Shown: positions 33,571-45,923 of the stretch, piece after piece | Numbering within the stretch: position 1 is the first letter of the stretch | Layout of the letters: every line of letters begins with the position of its first letter | DNA from: Uloborus plumipes | Lineage: Eukaryota > Arthropoda > Arachnida > Araneae > Uloboridae | Assembly: GCA_038373865.1 (NCBI GenBank) | Contig: JAXGGA010001110.1 | Coordinates: 1 to 64,000, forward strand | Direction of reading: 5' to 3' | Length of the DNA stretch: 64,000 bases | Notes under the pieces: model-generated | The model's database searches: none | Seen by the model: the letters and a program-made list of their open reading frames with translations, nothing else | Told to the model about the DNA's origin: nothing | Program-made: the position numbers and the translations under genes

Positions 33571-34350
33571 CTAGCTGACTCGGCGAACTCTGTTCCGCCT
33601 TAAAGGCAATAAATAAGCAAATTTTTGAATTTATTAAGTTTTTTACTATTAGAAAATACAAAAAAAAAATTAAGTACTTACATTAATCATTCATTATTGT
33701 TTCTGCATTTCAGTACATAGGTTACTCTTCACTTAAGTACCTTGTGATACACAACATTTTTTGTTTTATTATCAGGCGCAAAAATAAACAACGCAGATGG
33801 TCTTCCGGCCCGTGAACATGCCACATATAATTAAACAGTGATGTTTTAGAATCAAACCACAAACTTTTAAGAATTGGCCTTGTGATTTGTTGATGGTCAT
33901 GACAAATGCAAGACGGATCGGAAATTGAAGTCTTTTAAATTCAAACGGCATATCGGTCGGGATCAGCGGGATCCTCGGAATGAGCAATCGTTTCTGACAG
34001 ATTATCACATATAAATTTCAAGAGAAGTAACGCGTTTGTTTATAATTTACTTCACAAAAAGTCAAATAACACTCAACGCACCGCTAACTTACAACCTGTT
34101 TACTGCGCTCCGGAAACTGCCAGAACGTGTGCTTTATGTCGCTCAGCCATGGAGGTGTCAAAAAAGGCTTCGTAAAAATTCGAAGTCCGTAAGACATTTT
34201 TTCTCTTTATGTAACTGACACACATAAATTATAGCCTATGTCCGTCTCCTGGCTCTAAGCTACCTACTCACCAATTTTTAGCCATATCGGTACAGCCGTT
34301 CTTGAGTTATAAATAGTGTAACTAACACGACTTTCTTTTATATATATAGA
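33571..34350 (-). mobile_element. Helitron, 780 bp, both ends intact, internally deleted
   Basis: Read on the minus strand it starts TCTATATATATAAAAGAAAG with the AGTCGTGTTAGTTACAC subterminal block. It ends with a GC-rich hairpin region (GGCGGAACAGAGTTCGCCGA) and CTAG. The flanking bases on that strand are A (5') and T (3'), the standard Helitron insertion site without target duplication. Only the C-terminus of the helicase remains. Rolling-circle type; would need proteins in trans. Confidence 0.9.
33772..34008 (-). pseudogene. Helitron Pif1-like helicase C-terminal remnant
   Basis: The minus-strand frame reads [20 protein letters not shown] then [20 protein letters not shown]. This is the signature C-terminal helicase region of arthropod Helitron RepHel proteins (usual MTINKSQGQ...GL.L). 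The downstream conserved YVA.SR motif is degraded to a diverged tail. The Rep domain and helicase motifs I-IV are absent. Non-functional fragment inside the deleted Helitron. Confidence 0.85.
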
Positions 34351-34499
34351 TATTTTAAATGCTTTAGTTTGACAAATATATTTATAATCATGTTATTAAT
34401 GCTTACCATATATATACTTCATCACCGGTTCAGAAATTCAGTTCAAAAAACTCAAGTTCTATAAGTTCAAGCTCGGCTATTGGGATTTTAACTAATTTC

Positions 34500-35780
34500 C
34501 GGATCGCAGAACAAATGTTAAAAAACATTTTTCCGATTGGGGGGAGGGGATGCTTATTTTAGCATGAAGTTATTTGTTTCAAATCTAATTACTTCGTCCC
34601 CGCGATTCTCTCTAGCGGAAAAATTGTTTTAAAATAATTTGAATGACTATTTTTAGCTCAAGCTCCGTCAGAAATTCTGCGGCCAAAATGTGAAATCCCG
34701 AAAAACTTGAAAGGAGACCCCCCCCCTCCACACCGCGTTTCTCTTACGCAAAAAAAATTGTTTTAAACATCATTTGAATAAATAATTTTCACTGCGAGTT
34801 CCGTAAGTGCAATTCTGCGGCAATATGTGAAATGCTGCAGAACTAAAAACAAAGCTTTGCCCCCGCGATTCTCTCACAGAAAAAATTGTTTTTAATACTA
34901 ATTTGCTGTCAAAATGATAAGGCCCGCAGAACTACAGACGTAGCTTGTGTCCCCTCGATTCTTCCGTAGGAAAAATTATTTTAAATCTTAATTTGTTCTG
35001 TAAGATTCGTCACAGCAGTTCTGCGGTCAAAACGTAATGAGAACTTCAAGTGAACACCCCCCCCCTCCTGCCATTTATTCATGAGTACCGATTTATTGTT
35101 AAAAAGAAAATTTGAAAAGCTAATTTGTTCTGGAAGTTTCGTTGCTGACGTTCAGGGCCAAAATGTGAAAGCCCGTAGAACTTTAAACGAAGTCTGTGCC
35201 CCTCGATTCTCTCAACAGGAAGAGTTAATAGTTTTAAATATCATTTGAATAACTGATATGCACTGCAAGTTTCGTCTCTGAAGTTCTGCGGCCGAAATGT
35301 GAAGGACCGCGAAACTTCAGGCGAGTACCCCCCTCCCTCCCGCGATTCTCTCACGAGGAAAAAAAATGTTTTGAACATTGTCGAATATCTAATTTGTACC
35401 GCAAGTTTCGTCACTGAAGTTCTGCGGATAAAATGTGTAGGCCCCCCGCAGAACTTCAAACGAATTCCGCTCCCCGCGACTCTTTAACGCAGAAGAATTA
35501 ATTGTTTTAAACATAATTTGAAAAACTATTTGTACTACACGCTTCGTCACTGAAGTTCTGCGGCCAAAATGTGAAAGACCGAAGAATTTCAAGCAAAGCT
35601 TGCGTCCCCGCGATCCCGTCATGAGGAAACATGGTTTTAAACATAACTGAATATCTAATATATGCTACGAAGTGTGGTCACTGAAGTTCTGCGGATAAAA
35701 TGTGAAGACCTGCAAAACTTAAATTGAAAACCTGCGCCCCTGCGATTCTCTTGTGAAAAAATTCGTTTTCTTTTTTTTTT
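34500..35780. repeat. degenerate minisatellite, unit about 133 bp, ~10 units
   Basis: Each unit has AGTTCTGCGGCCAAAATGTG, then a GCAGAACTT block, a cytosine-rich patch, CGCGATTCTCTC, and TTGTTTTAAACATAATTTGA. The CGCGATTCTCTC landmark recurs near 34602, 34731, 34865, 34955, 35065 (decayed), 35202, 35341, 35477, 35609 and 35742. Inverted TTCTGCGG / CCGCAGAA pairs inside units could form small hairpins. Confidence 0.8.
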
Positions 35781-38545
35781 TTGGTTGCTCAATTTTGAAC
35801 AGAATTGTTCTGCAGCCCCGATGTCTGTTCTGCGACGTACGTCGCCGATTTAGCAGTATTCTGCTTTCGGGGCCAGAGATAGATGCAAGATTTTTCTGCT
35901 CAATTTTTGTGGATGTTTTTTTTTGTTCTTTTTAATAAACGACAGTTTTTAAAATTTTATAAATGAGGCTGAGCCAACAAATCGGGCGGTTGCTCAACTA
36001 GAATTTTATTAGAGGAGGGAGGAATCCTAATTATTTTTTCGTGAAATTTTACTGTATGAAAATTTGAAATCTGGTAAATATCAGAACTAGACGATGATTA
36101 TCAATATTCACATCACTTAAACGCCAGTTGAAGACCTAATTTATCGGTGAATCACCGGCGAAAGTTGACATTTTCCAATTTTTGTCTTCCATGTCTATTG
36201 AAATATTACTAAAAGTCAAAAGTTCTGTGGAGGAGGGGAGGTAACGTCCGTAAGGTTTGTTGCCATGACGCTAGAACCACATTTATGCGTGGTTTTGAAA
36301 GTGCTACTTCTACTTTAGATTAGTTATACTATAAGCTTACGTCTCCCACCTTAGCCTATAATAAAAATTTGCACCTTTCATCTTCAACAAGCGTTGCAGA
36401 TTAACTCATTAACTTTGACTAATTAATTTACGCACACACCCTTTCCGCAGACAAAAAGCCTCATGTCGCGAGTCCAGCCTTCTGTCACAATTTTACATTG
36501 TTTAAGACTTCTCGATTTTTACTTTCCTTTGGAGAAGATTGCGTTTTAATCTTTTCCCGGCGAAATGTTTTTGTCGAGTGCTCGTTAAGAGCAAACGGCA
36601 TTAGCGGATATTAAGTTCTAAGTGTTGAGAAGTTTTTTTTTCTTCTTCGTCTTGTGCTCTTTTCGAAGAACGAAAGTCATTATCCATTTAAACAATTTGA
36701 TCAAGTGAGAGATAGGCAGGAAAATTAATGAAGCAGATTCATTAGTATTTCGAGTTGGCTTTGACTTAGATAATATGTTATTAATTGTATTTGCATCCTT
36801 TATTTGTGCTTCGGGTTAGGTTTTAGACTTTTGACCCGTGTTCCAATTATCCGAAACGTGCAGTTCTAAAGTTTTATTTGTTTTTTAAAATTTTAACTTT
36901 GAAGCTTCTAGAATCTAGATAAACGAAACGAAATGATTCCAAGTTTCTTTCGTTATAACTGAAATGTGATAAGAGTCTCGTTATAATGTCTCGTTTTTTG
37001 TGTTTTAAAAGTCTTGTTGTAATGAAACCCATGTACTTTCTAAAGATATTCATTACTTTGGCTATCTTCACGGAAAATTTATAGAAATATTTAAACACTC
37101 CCATAACTTAACCATAAAAGGAAAATTTTAAGATTTTAACAAACTGTGCATTCCTGTGTGTTTCTGAATGCACCAATCAGAAGTACTCTGTAGACCAAAA
37201 GGGTAAGCCAATCAGACCATTTGCAACCAGTAGATATGCCACCAAATGCATGTTTGAGAGCGAATTACAAAGTTGTCATTGCGAATTCATAATTGCAGGC
37301 TGTCTGCCATGAAATAATTACGCCTTTTTTTTACGCCTATGTCATACAGGACGCACTTATTAGAAAATTTAAAGAAAGAGGGGGGCGGTGTCTATGTTTT
37401 GCATATTATTAATTTTTTACGACCAAGTAAGTGAAAGGAAATTCTCTTGTTTTTAACATTGAAAAGAAAGATGGTGGTGTAAGGGAAAATTCTTTAATAA
37501 AACCACGGTCTCCTTTTATACGACATAAAAAACAACTCGCTTTCGTTTTTGCGAAACCTTGATTTTCTTTCAGCTTGTGTGGAATGCTGCAATCTGAGCA
37601 CCCCCTCCCCCACACACGCGCACAGATTCGTGAATGGTGTGATTTCGAGCGTGATGGAACCGAGGGCTTTAATATTCCTGCAGTCTAAAAGCACATCTAC
37701 ACCCTTGATGAAACATTCGGCCGAGATCCATATTGAGCACTGAGCACTGGACGTGGGGGGGGGGGGGGAATAAATGCGATTTCGGAAACCACCGTTTCGG
37801 AATGTACCGACGGTTTCTGCCTGTGGCATTGGACTGCGACGTGATTGCTGTAATCATCATCTTCATTTGTGCGAAATAGGAATTTATGAATATTGGCGTT
37901 ATTTAAGAGCGCTGCATGTTTCGGAGGAATGGGATGTCTTTTTAAAATGGCGCTTATTCCACGGGATAGGCTATTTCAGAAACGATTTGTCACCGAAATG
38001 ATGATGGTGCAACAAAAAACATTGAATTTTTTGGTTCGTGTTTGTCGTGAAGTAATTACACAACATTATCTCAAGAGCATTGTTGAAAGAGGGTGACTTG
38101 TGAGTAGGAATGCGATATTACTGTTAAAAAAGACAAAAACAAAGCCGCCTTGAAAATTCTCCTAAGTAATAGAGCAGATCTTTAATAACGCTGAGCAGCA
38201 GACAAAACGGGGAAGTCTTGTCTGTTCAGTGCGTTTAATCGAGGCCACGGAGAGCCCAATGGAATCGGAGGGTTTTAGGTTCGATGTTTTGTAATATTCT
38301 ATAAGGAGATACGAGGCAGTCAAGCTTGTAAGTCTTTCCGGAACAAAACTATTTTTTGAAATGCTTTTTATTCCAAACCTTTACATATTCTAAGCTAGAG
38401 GATAGTTCAAAGCTTTGTGTTAAGTCTCCTTGTCAACCCTAGTATACTATGTCATAAGGACTGCTATGGTCGTCCATACCTCCTATTTGCACCCAGGAGA
38501 AGTATTTAAAAAGCGTTTTTGAATTACAGATATTTAACTTGCATC
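35781..38545. other. non-coding stretch of about 2.8 kb
   Basis: No gene recognised. Short overlapping open frames at 37494-38096 have no motif. A 14-base G run lies at 37755-37768. Confidence 0.45.
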
Positions 38546-38558
38546 GCTTTAAGACAGG

Positions 38559-38722
38559 CCCGTCATTTAGGGGGAGAGGGGGGGGGTCATTTGCCCCCCC
38601 TGACTTTGCGAAATCAATGTATTTACATATAAACGGGCGTGGTTTTGTTGCTTTCTAGTGAAATTGTATTGTTTTTTTACCCTTTGCCCCCCCCCCCCGG
38701 AAAAACTTGAAATGACGTCCAT
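38559..38722. mobile_element. 164-bp G/C-tract element with 13-bp direct repeats
   Basis: Flanked by perfect 13-bp direct repeats GCTTTAAGACAGG (38546-38558 and 38723-38735). Termini CGTCATTTAGGGGG and (inward) GGACGTCATTTCAAG share CGTCATTT, with long G and C runs on opposite arms. Mechanism unclear: 13 bp exceeds the 8-9 bp of hAT or MULE unless part of it is chance. Confidence 0.6.
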
Positions 38723-38735
38723 GCTTTAAGACAGG

Positions 38736-41700
38736 AACATGTTAAATAAAGAAAAAAAAAACATAATTGTGAGGAAGAAGGGGCGCGGGGGGGGGGGGGG
38801 GTGGAGCAAACAAAAAAGACATTTTAAGTCATCTTTTTTCAGTATGTTCTTTCAAGTTCCAAAAAAAAAAAAAAAAAAACACTGTGCTTTTTTGTGTAAC
38901 GTATAAATACAACGTTTAAAAAGCACAAATACGCAGAGATACTGCAGACACGTTTTTCTTATTTTTTTCTTATCTGCACATTGTCAAATATAACGAGCTG
39001 AATGAAAAAGGTTTTTTTTTTTATAGGCATGATATGATCAGTTTGATTCTCATGCCCCACGGAATAACCTCGATACTGTTTCCGACTCTGTCATGTAGAT
39101 TGATGATTAGATGCGATTTTGTCCTCGAGACTGGTCGAAAACGACAGGGTTAGAAGTTTAACCTGTAGTAAAATCACCCTGAATATTTTAAAGTGTGAAA
39201 GGTCAACTCAGTTAATAATAATAAAATGAAAAAAAAAGTATAAACGTTACGCTGCACAGCTCTGCGGACACCAAAAATTCAACTAGCTGATTTCAGGATA
39301 CGCAATAAAACATTTCCACAAATTATCTTACATGTTTTTCACCAGAATGCTTGTTTATCTGCCTGTTAATGTGAGAAAGAGGTGCTTTAGTTTACATCTC
39401 ATTTCTATCATTAGGAGTTCCGTTGCTCCATTTACTGCTGTTCTAAATGGAATCGCTTAGAAGTCTGAGTGAAACGTTGGCGGGAAGACATGATTCATGC
39501 TCGAAATGATGGAAGCGAAAATGAGTGTCTGGGCTCGGCCCTTTGTTTGGCGGTGCGTCACCTTATGGACCACATGACGGACACCCACGATCGCCGCTCG
39601 AAGAATTGAGCAGCATCCCAAATGAATTACCCCCCCCCCCCCCGCTCATTCCGTCTGATACCTCATGAATGATTCCTCGAATCTTCCGCCAGTGTGGCGT
39701 ATCGATCTGTCAGGTTCGTTCTTGGGCTGGGGCACGCCGTTAAACTTTTAGTACTCTCCCTGACTTGGCAGAAAACGTCCGAACTTCGGACGAACTCCTC
39801 TGATAAAGGGTCAAAACCGACCGAACTGAATTTTTAAAGTTAATTTTTCCCTCTTATTTCTTTATTTCTCTTTGTGTTATACGATTTTTTGAAGCGAAAA
39901 CTTCTTTAGGCGCGTTGAGAATTTTTTGAGATGGGGGAAAAACAATTTAACTCCGTGGTACCGTTACCGACACCGCTGTATTTAAGTACGTACAATGTAC
40001 GTATATGTACATGCATACTGGTATTTTTTGAGATGAAAAAAAAAAAAGAAACATTGAACTCGCGACACTGTTACCGTTACCGGCACCTCTGCACATAAGT
40101 ATCTACATATATTGGTCCGTTTACACGATAGTTGAGTTCTAAGGATTCAAAAAATATTTTCTAAAGATTCTAAAAATACACCTGTAATTGTTGAATTTTG
40201 TTCTGTTGGCACTCCCGGAGTGCCAATTTTTTGTTTTATTTCATTTATTTTTCTTTTTTAATTATTTGTATAGCTTAAAAAAAGCACTCGTTCTGCTCCA
40301 TGCAGAAGAAAGGAAGATGAAACGAGAAGGAAAACATTTGTTGTAGATGAAAATGTTATTAACTCATTACGATGGTGATACAACAATGCCCCTTTTAATA
40401 TCGGCAGCAATGTACGTTTCCTCATATTTAAAAAATATTTTGGTTTTGATTAGAAATGGGAATGGTCGGAAAAATAGAAAACTTTGAGGGGGAAAACCAA
40501 ATTTCTGATTTTTTTTTCTCGAGGGGATTTGTTTCCACTCGGGAAAAAAAGGAACATTTCAAAATTTCGTGCACATAATAATGTATTCAAAAACTTATAA
40601 AAATTACATTCCAATGTGTTTTTCTTGTTTGAATATTTTTTTACGTTCAGTATCCTACATGAAAACACTACGTTTGATAATAATAGGGCTGTAGAAGGAT
40701 TTCATTTTCATTTGCAAAAAAGTATGCCTATTTTCCTGACTAAAACTCGAAATATATACACAAGACAGAATTATATCAATAACGTCATTTGATGAAACTG
40801 AATTAAAACAAATAATATATTTTTCTTTTATCCTATGTATTTATATGTGTGTGTGCACGTACAAGCAGTACGCATGCATGTAATAATTTTATATAAAAAA
40901 AGAGAAGCAACTTCTTGTTTAAACTCTTACAATTTACAAAAAATGAATAAATGAAAAAAAATTAAAAAATAAAGAAATTTATTTAGCAATTTACATATTA
41001 ATCTTCCCCTACTCAGAATGAACTCCCGAATGATAACTGGACTGAACTGGATAATTTTTAGTGTTTTGATCTAAGAAATCTACTGGCAGAGTGGCTTTTT
41101 TAATAGTAGAGGTTTTATGCATATTTTTAAGAAAGAAAAGTTTTATAGACTGCATATATTTTTAAATAGTTTGCACATTTTAAACTTTTTTTTTAAAAAA
41201 TATAACTAATTAACTACATTTAATTGGTAAAAAATCAACTTTACCGTATTTTCCAACTTTTCCAGATAGAAAGAAAAAAAAAAAAAGAGAAAGAAAAATC
41301 TTCTTTTTCTTCCAACGGCTTCAAACGTTCTGTCAATAGCACATATATAGTTTTGATACTTAAATATGGGTATTGTTTAACTATTATTAATTACTAGAAC
41401 TTTATAAACGGAGTTGAGGAATGTATCACACTGAAACGCATGCTTAAAAGCCATATTTCGAATCAATGTTTACTAGACAGTTCAATACTCAGCAGCGTTT
41501 GATATTTTCTGTCCAAAATGTATTGTGTTTTGATGCCTAAAAATCAGATTATATTGAGTTACGAACGTTTTAAACTTTGTATTTGAGCATACAAACTGAA
41601 AACAAGATTTTTTTTATGAAACTAAATCCACAAGTTCGGAATATCTGCACAGATGAAGCCAGACAAGTTCATCTCAGCCCTTTCCACACAGACCACCCAC

Positions 41701-41875
41701 ATTTTATAATTCACCCTTTACCGCACAGCCGCAGTTTTTCTTTTTACTTCGCCGACATCGGTGTTTGATGGAACTTGGCGTAAGGGACCGTCGTCTGGTT
41801 GAGAATCAGTCGTTCGCTAGGCAGTTCTGTCGTGTCGAAACTTCTGGGCAGCTATAAAGCTCTTTCTTTGCATCT
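38736..41875. other. non-coding stretch of about 3.1 kb
   Basis: Contains a 15-base G run (38787-38801), a 14-base C run (39630-39643), a foldback remnant (38919-38956) and a perfect hairpin TTGGCACTCC-C-GGAGTGCCAA followed by T6 near 40205-40231. No gene recognised. Confidence 0.45.
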
Positions 41876-41883
41876 GTTCTGTT

Positions 41884-43019
41884 TTACAGTGGTCGGAAGT
41901 AGCGCGCTACAAGTAGCGAAACTACTGTAGTAGGTACATTTTTTAGTAGTTTGTAGTGTAGCGCACTACAGTAGAGTAGTGAGTAGCGCGATGTAAAAAA
42001 ATAGTAATTTGTAAACTACTTTTAAATTAAAAAAATAATTAATTAACCTGTTAACCGGGGAATTAGCTATTGCTCAACTCGTTTCACAATGGGGACTTTT
42101 TTTTCGCAGCAATAAGTAATATCACACCACAAATAATAATTCACATCTCAGTATGTAAATAATACAACACAATAATAAAAATATATAAAACACTGAAATG
42201 CACAATAAGAATATACGAAAAATTTCGTCATGCCCATTGCTGTAGGCTTTTAATACCCAGTTAACAGGTTAATTAAAAAAAAGAGGACGAAGAAAAAAAA
42301 AAACAAGGTTTAATTGACTCTGACTGAGGCAAATCTTGTACGAGTACAGCAGCGGACGCAATCAGAAATAAGAAGCATAAAAATATGAGCTGATCTTAGA
42401 TACATCATTTTGAATACATACATGACGAAATACATTCTATCTGTTTGATGTCATTGGTTTATTTGGCATCATAATTTTTATATTTCTTCAAATAACTTTC
42501 AGGTTCCAAAATATTCTCTGACAAGAAATTTGAAAAAAAATTGAAGGTTGAAATCTTTCAATCTTTCAACTTTTGAATCCTTTCTTTAGGGGAATATTCG
42601 TGAAAATTATAAAAAAATCTAAAAAGGACAAATTTTAGCAAAAAAAAAAAAAAAAAAAAAAAAAGAAAAAAAGAAAAGATTAACAAAAAGAAAAAGTAAC
42701 AAATAAATTCAAAGGCAATTCCTAGTTCTATCCCATAGTCGATTGAGCTAATTTATTAATGCAAACAACTACTTTTCGAATTTTTTCGGTAAATCCACAA
42801 ACGGTGTATGCTTTTTACTTATTTATTATTTTATTTTTTTAAAACTAGGGAAGTAGCGACTACAATTCAAAAGTAGTTTTTAGTCGCTACATTTAAAAAA
42901 AAGTAGTTGTAGTTGTAGTTAACTACATTTAAAAAAAGTAGTTGTAGTTGTAGTTAACTACATTTATAACAAAGTAGTTGTAGTTCGCTACAAAAGAAAT
43001 GTAGTTTTTCCAACCACTG
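41884..43019. mobile_element. hAT-like element, about 1.13 kb
   Basis: Left CAGTGGTCGGAAGTAGC (41887) and right TCCAACCACTG are inverted. Flanks GTTCTGTT (41876-41883) and GTTCTGTG (43020-43027) form an 8-bp target duplication with one change, if TTA is counted as the outermost left bases. Subterminal regions are arrays of GTAGTTGTAGTTAACTACA and GTAGCGCGCTAC-like palindromes. No transposase. Confidence 0.75.
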
Positions 43020-43057
43020 GTTCTGTGTTGTAAAATGCTGCCTTTGCTTGCCTAGTA

Positions 43058-43396
43058 CACAGCAAAAAATAAATGTTGTTTTTGCAGTATAATACAGCTA
43101 ATTTTATATTGATTTTACTACAGTAATAAACAGTAAAATTGCTAGATTTATAGTTTATTACTCGTAATTTACAGTTTTAAACTGGAACCTCGGCTGCCAG
43201 TATTATACTGTTGTTTTTACAGTATAATTCAGCTAATTTTATTTCAATAAACTAACAAAAAGTAAAACGCTAGTTTTACTGTAAGAAGATATAAAACAAT
43301 TAGTTTTACAGTTTATTACTGCTCATTTTAGAGTTTTAAACTGCAACCTCTGCTTTCAGTATTATACTGTATGAACAACAGTTTATTTTTCGCAGC
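43058..43396. mobile_element. TTTTACAGT-repeat MITE, complete copy
   Basis: Begins CACAGCAAAAAATAAATGTT and ends CAGTTTATTTTTCGCAG. Contains two GGAACCTC / GCAACCTC landmarks and several GTAATAAAC blocks. Lies only 38 bp from the hAT at 41884-43019. Confidence 0.75.
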
Positions 43397-43803
43397 TTAC
43401 GTTTTAAAAATAAGTGAGGGTAAGAGCAATATTGATGTGTTCTACCTTTATACAAAAGTTATGTAAGTGAGCTGATTTGGAGTAAGTCGCCTCATCTTAG
43501 GAAAGACAACTTATTTGAAACGGTTAAAAGGAAAAAACGGGTGCAGTAACCCAACTAGTTAAATTTGTCTAACCTGTAAAAACCACGAATTACCTGTAAA
43601 AACCGCATGTGTCATGTGATGTTTTAATGAAGTTTCATTGAACCTTCTTCATATTCTGTATTTATTTTACTCCACTTTTTACTTTCTCTCCCTCTTTCTC
43701 TGTTTATTTCACTGCTTTCTGATGTTTTTTTTATTCTCTGTGCAATTTTTTAAATGGTTTTCTTCCGTTCGATTATTTTTCTTTTATTTTCTTTTTGAAA
43801 ATA

Positions 43804-44015
43804 TATGCAGAACCCGCCTTCGTAGTAGTTATCTTAAAACTATGAAAATATGCGAAGGTTCTAAGAGCTTTGAAATGTGTACCAACTATTCTATTGGGCA
43901 GTCCCTTCCTGCCCACATCCTCGACGGCATGGGACTCACCAGACAAGATTTGACTGATAATCCCTTGCTGGTGTTGCACGTTTTGAGAGTGTTCAAAGTC
44001 ATGCTCCTGGTCTAG
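43804..44015 (+). pseudogene. LINE ORF2 C-terminal remnant
   Basis: The frame reads RTRLRSSYLKTMKICEGSKS, then FEMCTNYSIGQSLPAHILDG, then MGLTRQDLTDNPLLVL, ending at TAG 44013-44015. The pattern C-x-x-(C)...H-I-L-D-(C)-x-G-L-T is the post-RNase-H or C-terminal zinc-knuckle tail common in spider non-LTR elements as I remember them. Two expected cysteines have become Y and G, so the knuckle is broken. The upstream reverse transcriptase is missing. About 120 bp after the stop resemble a 3' UTR shared with 2105-2165. Confidence 0.65.
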
Positions 44016-44135
44016 CTCTGCTGACCAACAAGGGAATGTAACAACAACGTGTGGAAAAAAAGTTACCGCCGACTTTGGACGCATTTGCGCGTGCCTCAGG
44101 TCTCTACTGATATTATCAAAATAGGTGTGATACTG

Positions 44136-44396
44136 GTTCGAGCGATAAGGAGTGAGAGGAGATTTTGCTTTGTTTTGTTTTTCGTTGGGTTCGTTTATTT
44201 GACGTTGGTTTGCGTTGATGTTTTTTTCTTTTTGAATTTTTTCCCCCAATTCAAGAAAAATGAAATAATATCGGACTAAGCAGAAAAATGCTACCATGGT
44301 GCATTTTTTTAATCAAGATGTCCCAACTTTTTGAAATGGAACCGCTCAACGGTGTAGGTGCGCCTTTCGCGACAGTTTTATTGCAAATTCATCTAC

Positions 44397-44427
<31 letters not shown>

Positions 44428-45143
44428 TTTAAAAAATTTCTTAACAAATAAATTTACCAAATAAAAAAATTGCTTGAAAAAAAAACTGTCTTTTTTTTTT
44501 AAGAAAGAGAAAAAAAAATCACCGTTTATTCATTGGAGTGTTCTATTTCTGGTTCGATTTTAATTCCTCTGCAACTTGAGTACGGCCCCCGCCTCGTCCC
44601 TTCGGGCGCCGTCTTTCTGTCTGGTTCGGCGGGACTTGGATCGATGGCGCGCTCGGTCTCTGCGGACTGGGGAAGTGCGGATGGAAAACACCCTGAATCA
44701 ACAACTGGCCCTTGGATTGCTCACTCTTACGACACAAGACCCCTCCCTCTCCTCCATTCAGTACTTGGGATTTTCTTATTTCGCCCCTCTTCCCCATTCG
44801 TTAATTTTGCATCAAGCACTTAAAAGAATGTGAGGTATTTTCAGTTCCGTAGAGCTGACTGATTGCTTTAGTCAGAACGAACGATATTTCATTGGAAGAA
44901 TGAGGTAAACCCTTACCATAGACGCAAATGTGTACACACACACACTTACAAAGGTGCCAACTCATCAAATCTCAAAGGGGAGCCGAGGTGCATATATAGT
45001 AAAATAATTTTATAATGGAGTTTACAACATTGTGTTATATGTATGACAAATTAATTGCTCCAGTTGAGGCTCCAGTGATAATTTCCCCCAAGTTTGAATT
45101 CAAAGTTGTCCGAAATCAAACATATCAGTAGGTGGATAGTTTC
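44136..45143. other. non-coding stretch
   Basis: A run of about 28 bp at 44397-44424; G+C-richer patch 44575-44780 with open frames on both strands and no recognised motif. Confidence 0.4.
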
Positions 45144-45299
45144 TATTTACCCAGGGGTGCCCATCCCCCCAAGCTCAATGGCGCAAATTCCTCCCCCCGC
45201 CCCAATTTGTCACAACCCTCTTGTGCTTTTTAGCCTACTTTCCCGTCAAAAATAAAAGAAAGACGAAAAAAGTATTAAAAGTAGCTTAATGCATCTAAA

Positions 45300-45370
45300 A
45301 AATATCGCCAAGTCCAAAAAAAATCGCCAAGTTAAAAAAAATATCGCCAAGTCCAGAAAATATCGCCAAG
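45300..45370. repeat. short tandem ATATCGCCAAGT repeat
   Basis: Four copies of (A/T)ATCGCCAAGT, spaced 15-22 bp apart, within the hAT-like element. Confidence 0.7.
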
Positions 45371-45484
45371 TTGAAAAAATAAAGAGGTAAAAGGAATATC
45401 GAAAAATTAAAAATTTGAAAGTAGGGTATTGAGATGGGGAATTTGTGTGTCGGTCTGTCGGTCGGTCGGTCTGTCGGTCTGTCT

Positions 45485-45815
45485 GTCCCCCCCTAATAAC
45501 TTTTGAATGAACATTCCGATTTGGACAAACTTTTTTTTGTTGGAAAGATCTCGGCGAGTACAGCTCATTCCCATATTTGATTTTTTGATTTGAACAATTT
45601 TTGGTTCAACTTTGAGCCGTTCAAATAACCGGTCCCGCGATACTAACTTTTTAATGAACAGTCCGATTTGAACAAACTTTTTTTTGTTGGAAAGAACTTT
45701 TCAAGGATACTTCATTCCCGTATTTACATTTCCGATTTGAACAATTTTTTGTTCAACATTGAACCGCTCAAGCAAGCTGTCACCCCTAATAACTTTTGAG
45801 TAAACAGTCCGAAAA
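45485..45815. repeat. tandem repeat of about 150 bp, 2.5 copies
   Basis: Copies begin near 45490, 45640 and 45785 with TAATAACTTTTGAATGAAC-like sequence, then CCGATTTG(G/A)ACAAACTTT and TTGTTGGAAAGA. Confidence 0.7.
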
Positions 45816-45871
45816 AAAAATGACTGACTGTGCAGACGATTTTTTGTTTATTTATTCATTTGTTTTATTGA

Positions 45872-45878
<7 letters not shown>

Positions 45879-45922
<44 letters not shown>
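45879..45922. repeat. (ATT)n microsatellite
   Basis: About 14 uninterrupted ATT units inside the hAT-like element. Confidence 0.9.

Positions 45923-45923
<1 letters not shown>

Noticed and set aside
40205..40232. Rho-independent bacterial terminator
   Set aside because: All other evidence is eukaryotic; no gene ends nearby.
43773..44297. 174-codon minus-strand frame opposite the LINE remnant
   Set aside because: The plus strand gives the recognisable LINE C-terminus, so the longer antisense frame is a shadow.
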